In this document: positions 31,765-51,228 of the stretch, one piece after another
How positions within the stretch are numbered: the stretch's first letter is position 1
Layout: every line of letters starts with the position of its first letter
DNA from: Piscicola geometra
Lineage: Eukaryota; Annelida; Clitellata; Hirudinida; Piscicolidae
Assembly: GCA_943735955.1 (NCBI GenBank)
Contig: OX030958.1
Coordinates: 4,859,331 to 4,923,330, forward strand
Direction of reading: 5' to 3'
Length of the DNA: 64,000 nucleotides
Notes under the pieces: model-generated
The model's input: the letters and a program-made list of their open reading frames with translations, nothing else
Database searches by the model: none
What the model was told of the DNA's origin: nothing
Made by a program: the position numbers and the translations under genes

Positions 31765-33657
31765 ATGATAAATCCTAGCCAGTTATTAAAAATCGATAAT
31801 CCAAACAAAATGGCCAAGAAGCGAATATTAACAGAATATCAGTTGGATCGGCTGATAGAACACAAGTATGCCACGACTGGCAACTCACTGCTAGACCCAA
31901 TGATGCAGGTGTTTTGGAACTGGTTGGTGGAGCAGATTCCCACCACATGGGCTCCCAACTCGATCACCCTCGCTGGTCTCATAGGAAACATCGTCACCAC
32001 TGTCTTCCTCATGCTCTACTGCCCCACCGGTGTTGGATCTGTGAGTTACCAAAGTTTTTTAGATTTAATTTTTTAGATAGATTTTGCTGAAAAACATTAA
32101 TAAATTCTAATTTTAAAAAAATAATTTAAAAAATACTAACACTAATTTTTTTAATGACTCATTAATTTAAATGACCTTCAGTTTCAATTACATCAAACCT
32201 CCGACCACCCATTCCTAATCCACAAGGCACCTTCTTGGTGTTACCTACTGTGTGCACTGGGCTTGTTTGCTTACCAGAGTCTGGATGCCATCGATGGGAA
32301 GCAGGCTCGTCGCACCTCTTCTTCCACTCCCTTGGGAGAACTCTTCGACCATGGCTGTGATGCCATGTCCATGGGTTGGTGGAAGGGTGGTTGTTTTTTA
32401 TTGTTTTTTTTATTAAATGGTTTGGTGAAAGTATGGGGGGTGGTTGCTTTTTTTCTATTAAATGGGTTGGTGGAAGGGTGGGGGAGGTTGATTTATTTTC
32501 ATTTTTGTTAACTATCTTATTTTGTAAAGTTATCTGGTTTATATCACTGTTAAATAAAAAGCTTATATTAGAAATGAAAATGTATGCCTTCACCTTTGTG
32601 TAGTGTTTTAATTTAAATTGTATATTATTATTTCCTATCATATCTTAGACACAATTCATTTTCCAACTACATTCCATACATAATCAATCCAAACAAACCA
32701 CCACAACAACACACACACACATCCACCACACACTACCCAACTTCCTCCAGCCACCACAACAACACTTCCACCACACACTCCCCAACTACCACCAACCACC
32801 ACAACAAAACTTCCACCACACGCTACCTCCAACCACCATAACGACACTTGCACCACACACTTCCCCAACAACCACCACCAACCACCACGACGATAGTCTT
32901 GATCGTGGTGGGAGCATGCATCTGCACGCAAATAGGCGCCTACCCCGTCTACTTCGTCATCATCTCCATGACGGGCAACAGTATCTTCTTCCTCGCGCAG
33001 TGGAGGACCTACGTCACTGCCAAGATGCACTTTGGAATGTAAGTGGGGATTCGGCTGTTCTATAGTCTATAATAGTCTTTATTTTATAGTCAGTAGGGAT
33101 AGAAAACAATTAAAAGTTATTGAATATAGCACTTATCAAACTTGAAACCTCCATTAACATATTATATATTGCAATGCTCAGAAAATTGCCAAAAGTGATT
33201 TTCTAATTCATCTTTTATATAGACTTTAATATCTATTTGATATAGCCCAAGAAGAGATGTGATTAAATTATAATTAGGCAATAATCATTCAATTAAATTG
33301 GCATCACATTGTTTTATTCACCCAATATCAGGCATTATCATCATTATCACCACCATCCCCACCACCACCATCCCCACCACCACCACCATCCCTACCACCA
33401 CCACCCTCCCCACCACAACCAGCACCACCACAACCATCACCACCACAACCATCATTCCTTCCATCATCATCATCCCCACCACCACCACCCTCCCCACCAC
33501 AACCAGCACCACCACAACCATCACCACCAAAACCATCATTCCTTCCATCATCATCATCCCCACCACCATCACCCCACCACCATCATCATCATCACCCTTA
33601 CCAACATCTTCCCCACCACCACCATCCCCATTGCACTTCGACACAAAAATGCTGCAA

Positions 33658-33723
<66 letters not shown>

Positions 33724-35186
33724 GCGTATATCTTGCGCATCAGACTGGACGTGACGGAGGGCCAAGTGATTGTGATGCTCCTTTACGTGCACAACGGCCT
33801 CTTCGGGGAGGCTCTCTGGCGATACGTGGTCAGTTTGGTGCGCATTTGGCGCTTATTGCCCGCCTCTGTATTCTCCTTATTATATATATTATAGTCTCAA
33901 TAGAGATATATAAATATATCTCCTTATTATATATATTATAGTCTCAATAGAGATATATAAATATATCTCTATATTATATATATTATAGTCTCAATAGTGA
34001 TATATAAATATATCTTCCTATTATATATATTATAGTCTCTATAAAGATATATAAATGTATCGCCTGCTTCTATAGTACTTCAAGGAGAGTTTTTCTTTGT
34101 TGCAATTTATAATGGTGATGGGGTAATGAGGATGATGATGATGGGGGTGGTGATAATGATGTTGATGGTGGTGACGATGAGGATGATGATGACGATGATG
34201 ATGATGTTCACCCACCCATCCATCCATCAGCTGTTCGGCGTGGAATTAAGATCATACTTCTGGATGGTTGGCGCCATTATTGCTCTCGTATTCTTGACTA
34301 ACTTCACGTACAAAGTCTTCCTGTGTCCTGAGGCGAAAGAGATGAATCGACAGAAGGAGGAGGGCAAGAAAACATTTGTGAGTATGCAAGTCTTTCTGCA
34401 TTATTCTCTTTTATTTAAGTTAGGAACTTTTGATCATAAATAATCAATTATTCATCGATATATTCCTACATTCATGCATGCACTCATGCATTTATCTATT
34501 CACAACCCACTCACCCATTCACAACTCACTCACCCATTCACAACCCACTCACCCATTCACAACCCACTCACCCATTCACAACCCACTCACCCACCCACCT
34601 CCTCCCAAGATTCCATACTGCATCAAGCCGATTTTCCTCCTACTCCTTTTCTGGTCTTCCCTCGCTGCATGCTGCCTCTCATCGAGCGAGCACCTCATGC
34701 AGAATCACTCGGTGCTGCTGCTCATGCTCTTCGGCACCATCTCAACGAAGATGTCCTGTCTTCTCCTGGTCGCGCACATGACCAAGTCCGAGGTGGCAGG
34801 CGTCGACGCCATCTTCCTCGCTCCCCTCGCTCTTTTCCTATGGCAACTATACGCGCCCGCCTCTGAAGTCGTCGGTCTCGTTGGCGTCACTGTTCGTTTT
34901 TTGTGTGATCATTATTTATTAATTATTGTTTTTATAAAGCAAAATAAAATGGGTTTTATTAAAGAGTTCCATATATGGGGGTTGTTAGTTGTTTAATAAT
35001 AATAATAATAATCACAATAATAATACTAATAATAAGTTTAATTAGCAGGCAAGCACCTCACCACGACAGTTGCTGGCGCTGGCTGACCTGCTCTACTACG
35101 TGCGCAGGGTGTGCTGCGACATATGCGACCACCTCAATATCTACTGCTTCCACATCACCCCTCAAATGCACGCCCTTACAAACTAG
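31765..35186 (+). CDS. CEPT1: Choline/ethanolamine phosphotransferase
   Basis: Complete, seven exons: 31765-32040, 32227-32374, 32897-33038, 33744-33828, 34231-34377, 34610-34891, 35049-35186 (stop). They give 405 residues, the family's usual length. The CDP-alcohol phosphotransferase signature DG(x)2AR(x)8G(x)3D(x)3D is complete, starting DGKQAR near residue 115 and ending GELFDHGCD. Several hydrophobic membrane spans follow. These enzymes join a CDP-choline or CDP-ethanolamine head group to diacylglycerol, the last step of the Kennedy pathway in ER or Golgi membranes. Which head group is preferred cannot be told from the sequence. A second Met at 31810 (MAKKRIL) is an alternative start. Introns carry long C/A-rich arrays and a 47-bp tandem repeat. 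Confidence 0.94.
33336..33721. repeat. (CCACCAT)n minisatellite followed by (CA)n
   Basis: C/A/T-rich short repeats fill 33336-33650. They include two near-identical copies, about 114 bp apart, of a block beginning ccaccaccctccccaccaca. A (CA)n run follows at 33660-33720 and ends 23 bp before the exon acceptor. Confidence 0.85.
33874..34064. repeat. 47-bp tandem repeat, about four copies
   Basis: Units start tattatatatattatagtc and contain agatatataaatatatc, so each unit can fold on itself. Copies begin at about 33874, 33921, 33968 and 34015. The repeat lies in the phosphotransferase intron before exon 5. Confidence 0.85.
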
Positions 35187-37473
35187 TGTGTGTACGTTTG
35201 TGTGTGTTTGTGGACGAGGGTGTGTGTACGTTTGTGGAGGGGGGATGTGTGTACGTGTGTGTTTGGTGGGGGGGGGGGGGGGAGAGGGGGGAGTGTGTAC
35301 GTTTGTGTGTGTGTAGGTGTGCGGGGGGTAGGTGGAGAGGGGGGTGAAGATGTGTGGTTTTATTGAGTTGAAAACAAAAGAAACCCTTAAAAAAGAGTTT
35401 TATAAATAAGCAATGCTACATTCTAGCACACACGCTCTCTGTGCTGAAGCTCACAGGCGAGCGGCAAGGGGAAGTGTCATGTGGAGGCTGCACGAAGCGA
35501 TATTCATCATCCTCAAAGCTAATAAACTCTATGTAACTTCTTTACTACGATCATTCACCAAAATGTACGTCTGTAAATTAATGTAAATGTAAGGATGGCG
35601 CATACTTTTATTACATTTATAACTTATTAATTAATAAGTAAAGTATTAATTTCTCATTGGTTTTCGCTAGAACATTCTTTTCTCCTGTGGTACCACTTCC
35701 ATTGAATGATTTATCATTTTCATTTTTTCGTCAGACACTCTTGTAGTTAGAGAATGTACATGAATGCATGTTTGAATATGTGAATTTTTTATTCAAATCT
35801 CACGTAAGTTGACATTTAATTGTGTCCTAATTGAGTTAATTAATTGATATAATTTATTGGCTGGTCTATCCTTAAGAATACCGCTTTTTCGATTATTCGG
35901 GTATGTAGTACTATGGCTTGGATTTTGGTTGTAATCAAGGCTTGCTTTCTAATTAGGAGCACTAATTAACGCTTAATTGAACTCATTAATCATGGTGATC
36001 ACACTAACCAGAATCATTGGGACTTAAGTTTTGGACGATTGGCTTGCTATGGCATGGATTCTTGCGTGCATTTCTTATATTAACTTGTTTCGCTTTCAGC
36101 TTAACCGTTATCTCACTCCAACATAAAAGACACTTTTTTATGGTGTTGCGCTCATGGTTACTGTCCAGTGATTAATTATATTTTTGCTTCCAAATTTTCG
36201 TCTAATTTGATTTTAGGGGAATTTTATGATTACGAAGTTGTTTAGACGTTATGCTTACCAGACTACAACTCAGAACAATCAATAAAATGTTCTCTCAAAT
36301 CTCAATTTAAAATTTTACTCATTTTTTGAAAAATTTGCAAGAACTCATCTTAATAAGATACAATTTAAGGATAGAAGATTTTAAATACTGTAAGGGCACC
36401 CACTTATTTCATTATACGTTTTTTGGTTATTTAATTATTTAGCAATAAATCATAAATGTTGTACCTTAAAAATTGTCGGCTGGTTGAAATGATTTTTCAA
36501 CGTAGCCGTTAAAATCTAGCAAAATCCCATAGCCTATTAGTTATCTAGAAAGAACCTAAAACTCCTAAATGTCATGCGATACTGGGTATGTATGATGTGG
36601 TCTTGAGGGCTCAAAAATAGGTTTAACTCAATGATTTTAGTATAATTTTGAAGAAAATGAAATTTATTTTCAAAATATATTTCAATCTTTTAAAATATGT
36701 TGCTGATTTTAGAGAGTTTTAATAAAAACCTTTCACCTCTCTCTAAAAACATTATAATTCATTCCCTGCTCATCATATTTAGTATCCTTTGACATATTTT
36801 ATAGAACTTTTGAAGAAGTTTTTAAAAATCTTTAATTTATTTTTATACTCTCTTTTTTGAGAGAGCAACTTGAAAAACTTTAAAATATGCTGGTGCCCAA
36901 ACTGTGGATAACATAGTGTAAAACTAGTTATCGCTTTTAAAATTGTTAATTAGTTTTTATATTATTAAAATTATATTCATTGAAAAGAAAATTCATTTTT
37001 AAACCTTAAAATTATCACTTGACGTTAGTCAAAACATTAATAAGTTAAAGTTATTCAGTTTTATACGATGACTATCATTCATAAAAATTCCCCTGTTAAA
37101 GCTAATTAGCATAGCGTCGTGGTGGTTGCTACCCATAGGCAATGGTTATTGTAAGCTGATTTAGATTATATAATCATTACATAAATATAGTATATTGTTG
37201 TTTGTAGGATATCTATGAATCATTATATGATAAAGACCAGTGTCATATAGAGGACGAGAAACTACTTATCAAACTTTAAAAGAGGATAGAGGCCAATAGA
37301 GATATTTTTGAAATTTAAAAATATTTAAAATTTGCAAATAAAAAGCATATCATATATCCTTTAAAACTTCTGTGAGCTTTGCTAAACTTATGTAGCATAT
37401 AAAATTAAAATTAAATTAAATTAAAATTTTCTTATATAATATATATATATATATGCACATAATATCTGTATCA
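35187..37473. other. Spacer between phosphotransferase gene and piggyBac
   Basis: 35187-35350 is G/T-rich low-complexity sequence after the stop codon. AATAAA near 35520 is a possible polyadenylation signal. From 35600 to 37440 the sequence is AT-rich; I see no gene, RNA or repeat that I can name. Confidence 0.5.
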
Positions 37474-37644
37474 TTAACCCATTAATGCATGACTTAAAGA
37501 ATTAATTTATTTTTTTTACATTTTATTGAAGAACTGATTCTAAAAAACAAAATCAAAAAATTAGTCTGAAATATTTTATACAAAAAGTTATAATGAAAAT
37601 AAAAAATGTTCTTAAAAAAGGACACTATGCATTGCTGCTGCAGG

Positions 37645-37720
37645 CAATAATAATAATAATTGTCATTTTTATATAAGCACCCGGGCACGCAACTGAAGCG
37701 CTCTCACTGCGTCGTAATGC
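37645..37720 (-). repeat. Dispersed retroelement-like tail inside piggyBac
   Basis: (aat)n ttgtcatttttata followed by cccgggcacgcaactgaagc is the reverse complement, with few changes, of 57967-58035. It is probably a LINE or SINE 3' end. Confidence 0.6.
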
Positions 37721-37899
37721 AATAAAGAAATAAAAGTAATTATAATAGTAATGTTATGAGAAGGAAAGCAAAGAGTAGCATGGAGTAATTATTAAGAGTG
37801 ATAGGCTAAGTTAAAGTAATGAGTTTTCAGTTTGGCTTTGAAAGTCGAAAATTGGTTGATGCTTCGAAGTGCAGGTGGAAGGGCATTCCAAGTTGTTGG

Positions 37900-39881
37900 T
37901 CATGATTCGTGGTAGATGCTGAAGCACTCTAAATGTAAAGCTACATTACATTTAAGGCATTTCTTTTGCACTTTCTTTCCACATTGCTTGCATCTTTTTT
38001 GGCCATCTTCAATTTTACCAATAAAATGATCTTTTCCATCGTATCGGACATCTGCAATCACGCTTTTAGCTAAATTCATGGATTCTTTTTTTTCTTTTTT
38101 GATCTGTTGGAAAACATATGAAAAAATTATAAATATTTCAGTTTAACATGAATAATAATAAAAACTCACATCAATTTGGCCTAGAATTGATTTCACAACC
38201 TGACGTCTAAACTGCACACATGTAAATTTTTCATTTTTATTATCTTTTTTAAAAATGCACCAGGCATTGTGGACAGAGGCATCAATTAAAAAACCGAATA
38301 AAGGCCACCACCACTTTTTTATCCTTATATTTATTCTAACATTTTCAATATTTTTATCCATTTGGTCCGTTCCACCCATGTAATGATTATATCGGTTTAT
38401 AAGGAAAGGCTGTGGAATTTGGACATGTTTTTTTTGAGATGCTGACCATCTTTTTACCTCTTTTATAGGTTCCACTCCATGATTACTTGAAAGTAAAGTA
38501 ACAACGCTATTATCATTCCACCTTACCACAATGATATTCGATTCTTCATCCAATAAATAGTCATATTCTCCTCTTGGCTTTTTTTTCATTATTTCAACAT
38601 CTTGGATTGGACATTTTTCTATCCGGTTTTTTCTAACAGTGCCAGTTGCAAATATATTATTATTTTTTAAATGTTCAATCAACCTAAAAGAGGTTAAGAA
38701 ATTATTAAAATACAACTCAAATGGAGTGTCTTTTGGTAAACATTTTATTAGTTTAGATACCACCGATCCACCAAGGCCTAATTCGCTATTGAACTCTTCC
38801 GAGGCTCCTTGATACGGGTAGCAGTTTACCAAATACCCATGCCTATTATTTAGGCACCAAACTTTATACCCAAACCTTATGGGTTTCCCTCTGATAAACT
38901 CTTTTGATGAATGCCTCCCGTAATATGGCACCATTGATTCATCAATCGCCAAATGACATTCTTTGGGCCAAAACTTGAGAAATCTTTCATTCATAGCATC
39001 AAATAGTGGACGCACTTTGGCCATCTTGTCTAACTTATTAATTTTCTCGTTGTCATTGAAATGCAAATATCTTAATAACTCTTCAAATCTGTTGACAGTC
39101 ATAGCATTGCTTACAGCTAGATTGTGTACATCGTCGCTCTGTTCCCAGTACATCCTGCGGTTTGCCAAAGGAACATAACCTGAAAGCATGAGTATAGCCA
39201 GCACCACTCTATATTCATTTTCAGTAGCATTCAGCTGTCTTAGTTTTTGGCTGGCATATAAATTTGACATGTCTGTTATTAGCTTGATGACTGGTACATC
39301 CAAAAATAAATTAAACAATGCGAGAGGAGACGTGTTTTCTAAATTTGGTTTGTCCTCTGAACTATTATCTGCCAATAATCCAGTAGTAATGTCTTTTTTG
39401 GTCCATCTCCGATCAATTTTAATTTTTTTAGCTGGCCTTTTTACAGCAGTTTCTTCTCTACTTATAGTGGTTTTCTCTTCACCAATTTTGGAAATTACTA
39501 TTTCTGCTTCTGCATTTAGCTGGTTTCTTGACAAATCATCTAGAGTACCTTCACCATCCTCGGGTCCACTATCCTCATCAGAGCAGTTTGGGTCAGTAGG
39601 AGGAATCATGACTATATCTGCTGAAAAGAAATCATTGTCATCTTCCAAAATACTAATGACTTCATGAAGAGCGAATCTGAAAATAATTGTTTGTACCATC
39701 AGTATTACTGCATAATGTCCTTAAAAAGGACACTCAATAAAGCACAGTTTTTGGAAATACTATTACATGTAAAATGAAAATTTAAAATAAGATATAAGAA
39801 TGAATAACAATAAAATAATATTATACATTATGAATGGTAGACATTAAATAAAATTATAACTAACTTTTTTTCATGAGCCAT
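37900..39881 (-). CDS. piggyBac transposase, second catalytic Asp replaced
   Basis: Three exons on the minus strand: 39865-39881, 38170-39676 and 37900-38103. They give 575 residues with intact frame. The N-terminus reads MAHEKKFALHEVISILEDD. The DDE core shows IDESMVPYYGR (Asp about 251) and MGGTDQMD (Asp about 443). At the second catalytic position, normally a DN(F/Y)(F/Y)TS motif, it reads FNNFLTS, so Asp is Asn at about residue 330. The last exon encodes a cysteine-rich zinc-binding tail (RCKQCGKKVQKKC, CNVALHLEC), as expected for the family. The loss of a catalytic Asp predicts that excision and integration fail, although DNA binding could remain. The small 66-bp intron before the Cys-rich exon has clean GT-AG ends. 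Confidence 0.88.
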
Positions 39882-40167
39882 GACAAAAACAAAAATAATT
39901 TAGTTATCGCCTTGAAAATCAGAATATCGAAACAATCTACCAATTTCAAATCACAAAAAAATATTAAACAAAGACTTCAGTTTATATAGGATTGGATTAG
40001 TTGCAAAGATAATAAATATAATCAAGATAACTATGAAAAAAAAAACTTTTTATTGCTGTCCTTAAAAAAAGACAGTATGCATTAATGGGTTAAACAACGC
40101 CTTACTTATCTTCACTTTAGGTTATCTTGATATCACATTTACATTAGAAAGTACCACATCCCTAAAA

Positions 40168-48222
<8,055 letters not shown>

Positions 48223-49159
48223 TCAAACGTTTCATTGATAGTAAAATAAGAGCATTTGCTGAATCATAATAACACTTGAATTTCAAATCCCTTACCCTGA
48301 TCATATCACAAGATAAGGGAGTTTTATATTTTGGTATCAACCTAGTGACTTTTCAATTCTTAATATTGATTTATCTATCCGTAAAAGTTTTTTACGGTGC
48401 GTATACAATGTTACGTTGTCTTGCGTTCATTCAATCATTCACTGCCACGCTCTCACGCACAAATACATTGTGATAATAATGTTGTTGAAATTAAAAATGT
48501 TCAAAAAATATATATAATTGATTCAATATGGATATATATATCAATAATGAAGCTTGAAGAATAACTTTCGGGCCCAGGTCGTGCTATTAAAGTTTTTGTG
48601 CTCATTGGTGCATGTCTCCTAAAACTTTGCAATAGTACCGTGTCTCTGAATTGGTGTGGGAAATTTTTAAACTTTTTCGTCACGCTAAATTTTCTTTACC
48701 GATGTAGTTATCATGGCTAAGTAAACATTTTGTTTAATTTAGAGAAACATTTAAGGACCGAAGAATGTGTTTAGAAGGCCAAGAAAGCCATAAACCCACA
48801 GCCTTTCCGTCATGCCACAGGAATTTAAGAGAGTGCACTCTAAGACCTACTTAATGAGGTTTATGCATTTATAATAAGCCAGAACAACCACATAATATTA
48901 TAAATCATTCATTAGCTTGCAGTAACGCAGTGTGTCGCAGTCATGCTTCTTAAAGTTTAAGTTATACAGCTTTGACTTGGGAAACTAATTTTATATTTTA
49001 CATCCAAGAAAAGTTCTAGATACTTTACAATCAAATATCTAGGAATTCTTACTTAGACATATTTATTTATATTTAAATATAAATAATTGAAGTTTAAGAT
49101 ATTATCAACATTTTTTATTTATTCTGATAATTTATGATAGTTTATAGAAAAATTCCCAA
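48223..49159. other. Spacer between aldehyde dehydrogenase and the GT92 pair
   Basis: AT-rich. I see no gene or repeat apart from short simple runs. Confidence 0.45.
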
Positions 49160-51007
49160 ATGAGAAACGGTAAGAAGTTGTTATTAAAGTTGCTGAGTTG
49201 TTTTGCACTTGCATCAGTCTTCATCTTCTTCTTGAATTACCAATGGAGCCGGAAGGAAGCAGTTGATCATCTTAGTGGCGGTAGCTATTATAGCTATGAC
49301 GGTGAAGCCAGTGAAGCCACTCCAAAAAGGCTTCCATTCACTCCTGATCCACTCTTAGACCAATTTAAAGTCTTGGAAAACACCATGAAGGCAAATGAAG
49401 ATACAGTCCTAGAAGTAGTGACTCCCTCAGGGTACAGAGGCTTAAGGGGGTGGCCTAGAAAGGTGTTGTTGCTAGAGAAAGAAACTGATGAGATGTGTTT
49501 GTTCGAAAACATTGAGATGAAGGATTCGTCAGAATGGGTGGGAATTGGGGAAAATGAAGACGAGAATTCTGCACCAATTTACCTCTACAGCGCCTATCTC
49601 AGTCGACGATCTATTTCAACCTCCACTATAAATCTCATTGGTGAATAGAACGTCTGAAGACGTTTGTAACTGTATACAGTTGAACACAATAAAGACGATT
49701 TATCATGGGCGTAAACCCAAGCTATCTATTTCATCCATTACAATACGGACTTTTGTAAAAGCTGTAAGAAATAAAACAATAAAATAAGGCTTAGTTTTGA
49801 AAAAATCAATATAAATATTTTTTAGGCCTATCAAGGGAGGCTTTGCGAGAGGGGTATTGCAGGCTGTGGAGTGGCGAGAAACAGCTCTTGGTTCCGGTTT
49901 CAGTCTCAAATGTCCTCTCCTCCCACCAGTACAGGTATTCTGAAAAATCTTTTCAAATAATTTTACAACTTATTCAGGCACAACAACCACAGGTACAAGG
50001 AGCTGTTATTCAGCTGTTCCTTCAAGACTCACTTAATGGCCAGTCCAACACACGTAACTATCGTTTCCAGTCCCTGCTCTACACCCTCACATTCTTTGCG
50101 TATACGCACAACCAACTCGGCTGAAAAATCATTTTTGAAAAATTTTATCAATACCCGAAGTAAACACGCCGATAGAACTAAAGGATCTATGAAAGATCAT
50201 AAAAACTCAAAAAATTTCACAAACATGAAATTTGAATTTACTGCATGTGTGTCTCCCTTGCACAGCCACTACAGCGACAAACAGCAGCTGATCGAGTGGT
50301 TGGAAGCAAACATCTTGTTCGGAGTGGAGCACTTCATCGTCTACAACCACTCCACTCACCTTGGTGTGGACAGGGTACTAGAGTTCTATGCATCTCGAGA
50401 CCTGCTTGAGGTGGTGCAGTGGAAAGTGCCAGTGCTGGTGACAGGCTCTCAATCAGAAGTTGCTTACTACGCACAAGTTCTCGCTCTAAATGACTGTCTT
50501 TTACGCGCCAAATGGACGTCTGCTTTCATCATTAATGCTGACCTTGACGAGCTCATTGTGCCGAGAACATCAAGATCTTATCACTCTCTCTTGGAAGAGA
50601 TTGGTGCATTAAGCGAGGTTTATTCTTATAGAAATGTCTTTTTCCATTTAGATAGAAAAAGCTTATTTAATGGTGAGATAAAAGAGAAGCATGATCTAAC
50701 AGTATTGAAATACAAAACCAGAGACGAGTTCATATGGCCTGAGAATCAACGGTCAAAGATGATAGTACGCACGACGCTTTCATCGCCACTCTTGGTCCAC
50801 TCTCCACACGTCATCACCACTTCCACTTACTACGCCCATCCGAAACAAGCTCTTCTACACCACTACAGAAGGTTTTCAATAAAAGGTCATGAGCAAGAAG
50901 TCACTGTACAAGATGCATCCATGGAAAGGTTTTCCGATAGATTTGTTTCAAACGTGAGACTGGCATATAGAAGTCTGAAGCAATTTTTAAAAAAAGATGA
51001 TTTCTGA
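49160..51007 (+). CDS. Family-92 glycosyltransferase, type II membrane protein
   Basis: Three exons: 49160-49640, 49826-49934 and 49993-51007 (stop). They give 534 residues with consistent phases. A short basic N-terminus is followed by one hydrophobic span (residues about 8-27), the type II topology of Golgi glycosyltransferases. PIYLYSAYL precedes the GT92 (DUF23) region. The domain core shows FTACVSPLHSHY (about 279), IEWLEANILFGVEHFIVYN and an acidic motif NADLDELIVP (about 378-387) that matches the family's metal/nucleotide-sugar site. Known members, such as the nematode galactosyltransferase GALT-1, add galactose to glycans; this substrate is unknown. It is tandem with the next gene, 220 bp away, same strand. 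Confidence 0.9.
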
Positions 51008-51228
51008 AGTAGTCCTAAAACCTTCATCCACAAGTTTATAAAAAAATACTATTTTGTATAGTTTTTAATTCTTTTAAAATATAATTTTTAGCTTTTAGTC
51101 AACGTTTCAGTCAATCACTTATGCCCTATATTATTTATACTTTGGCATGGTTAACCCTTTGACCCTTACTGCTAGGCAACGAAAACTGATGACACATTTG
51201 AAGAAAATACTTCAAAAGTGCTTTCAAA

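Larger units (their letters stand above)
37478..40089 (-). mobile_element. piggyBac-family DNA transposon, full length (2,612 bp)
   Basis: TTAA target sites flank the element at 37474-37477 and 40090-40093. The termini are perfect 13-bp inverted repeats, cccattaatgcat at 37478-37490 and its complement at 40077-40089. A second motif, ccttaaaaa(a)ggaca/tatgcat, recurs subterminally near 37609, 39719 and 40060. The element carries one transposase gene on the minus strand. Between the left end and the gene, 37645-37720 holds a retroelement-like tail also seen at 57967-58035. Confidence 0.93.

Noticed and set aside
34430..34609. Ser/His/Pro repeat frame (cccattcacaacccactca units) as part of the phosphotransferase
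   Set aside because: It is intronic tandem repeat; the exon starts at 34610 in phase with the previous exon.
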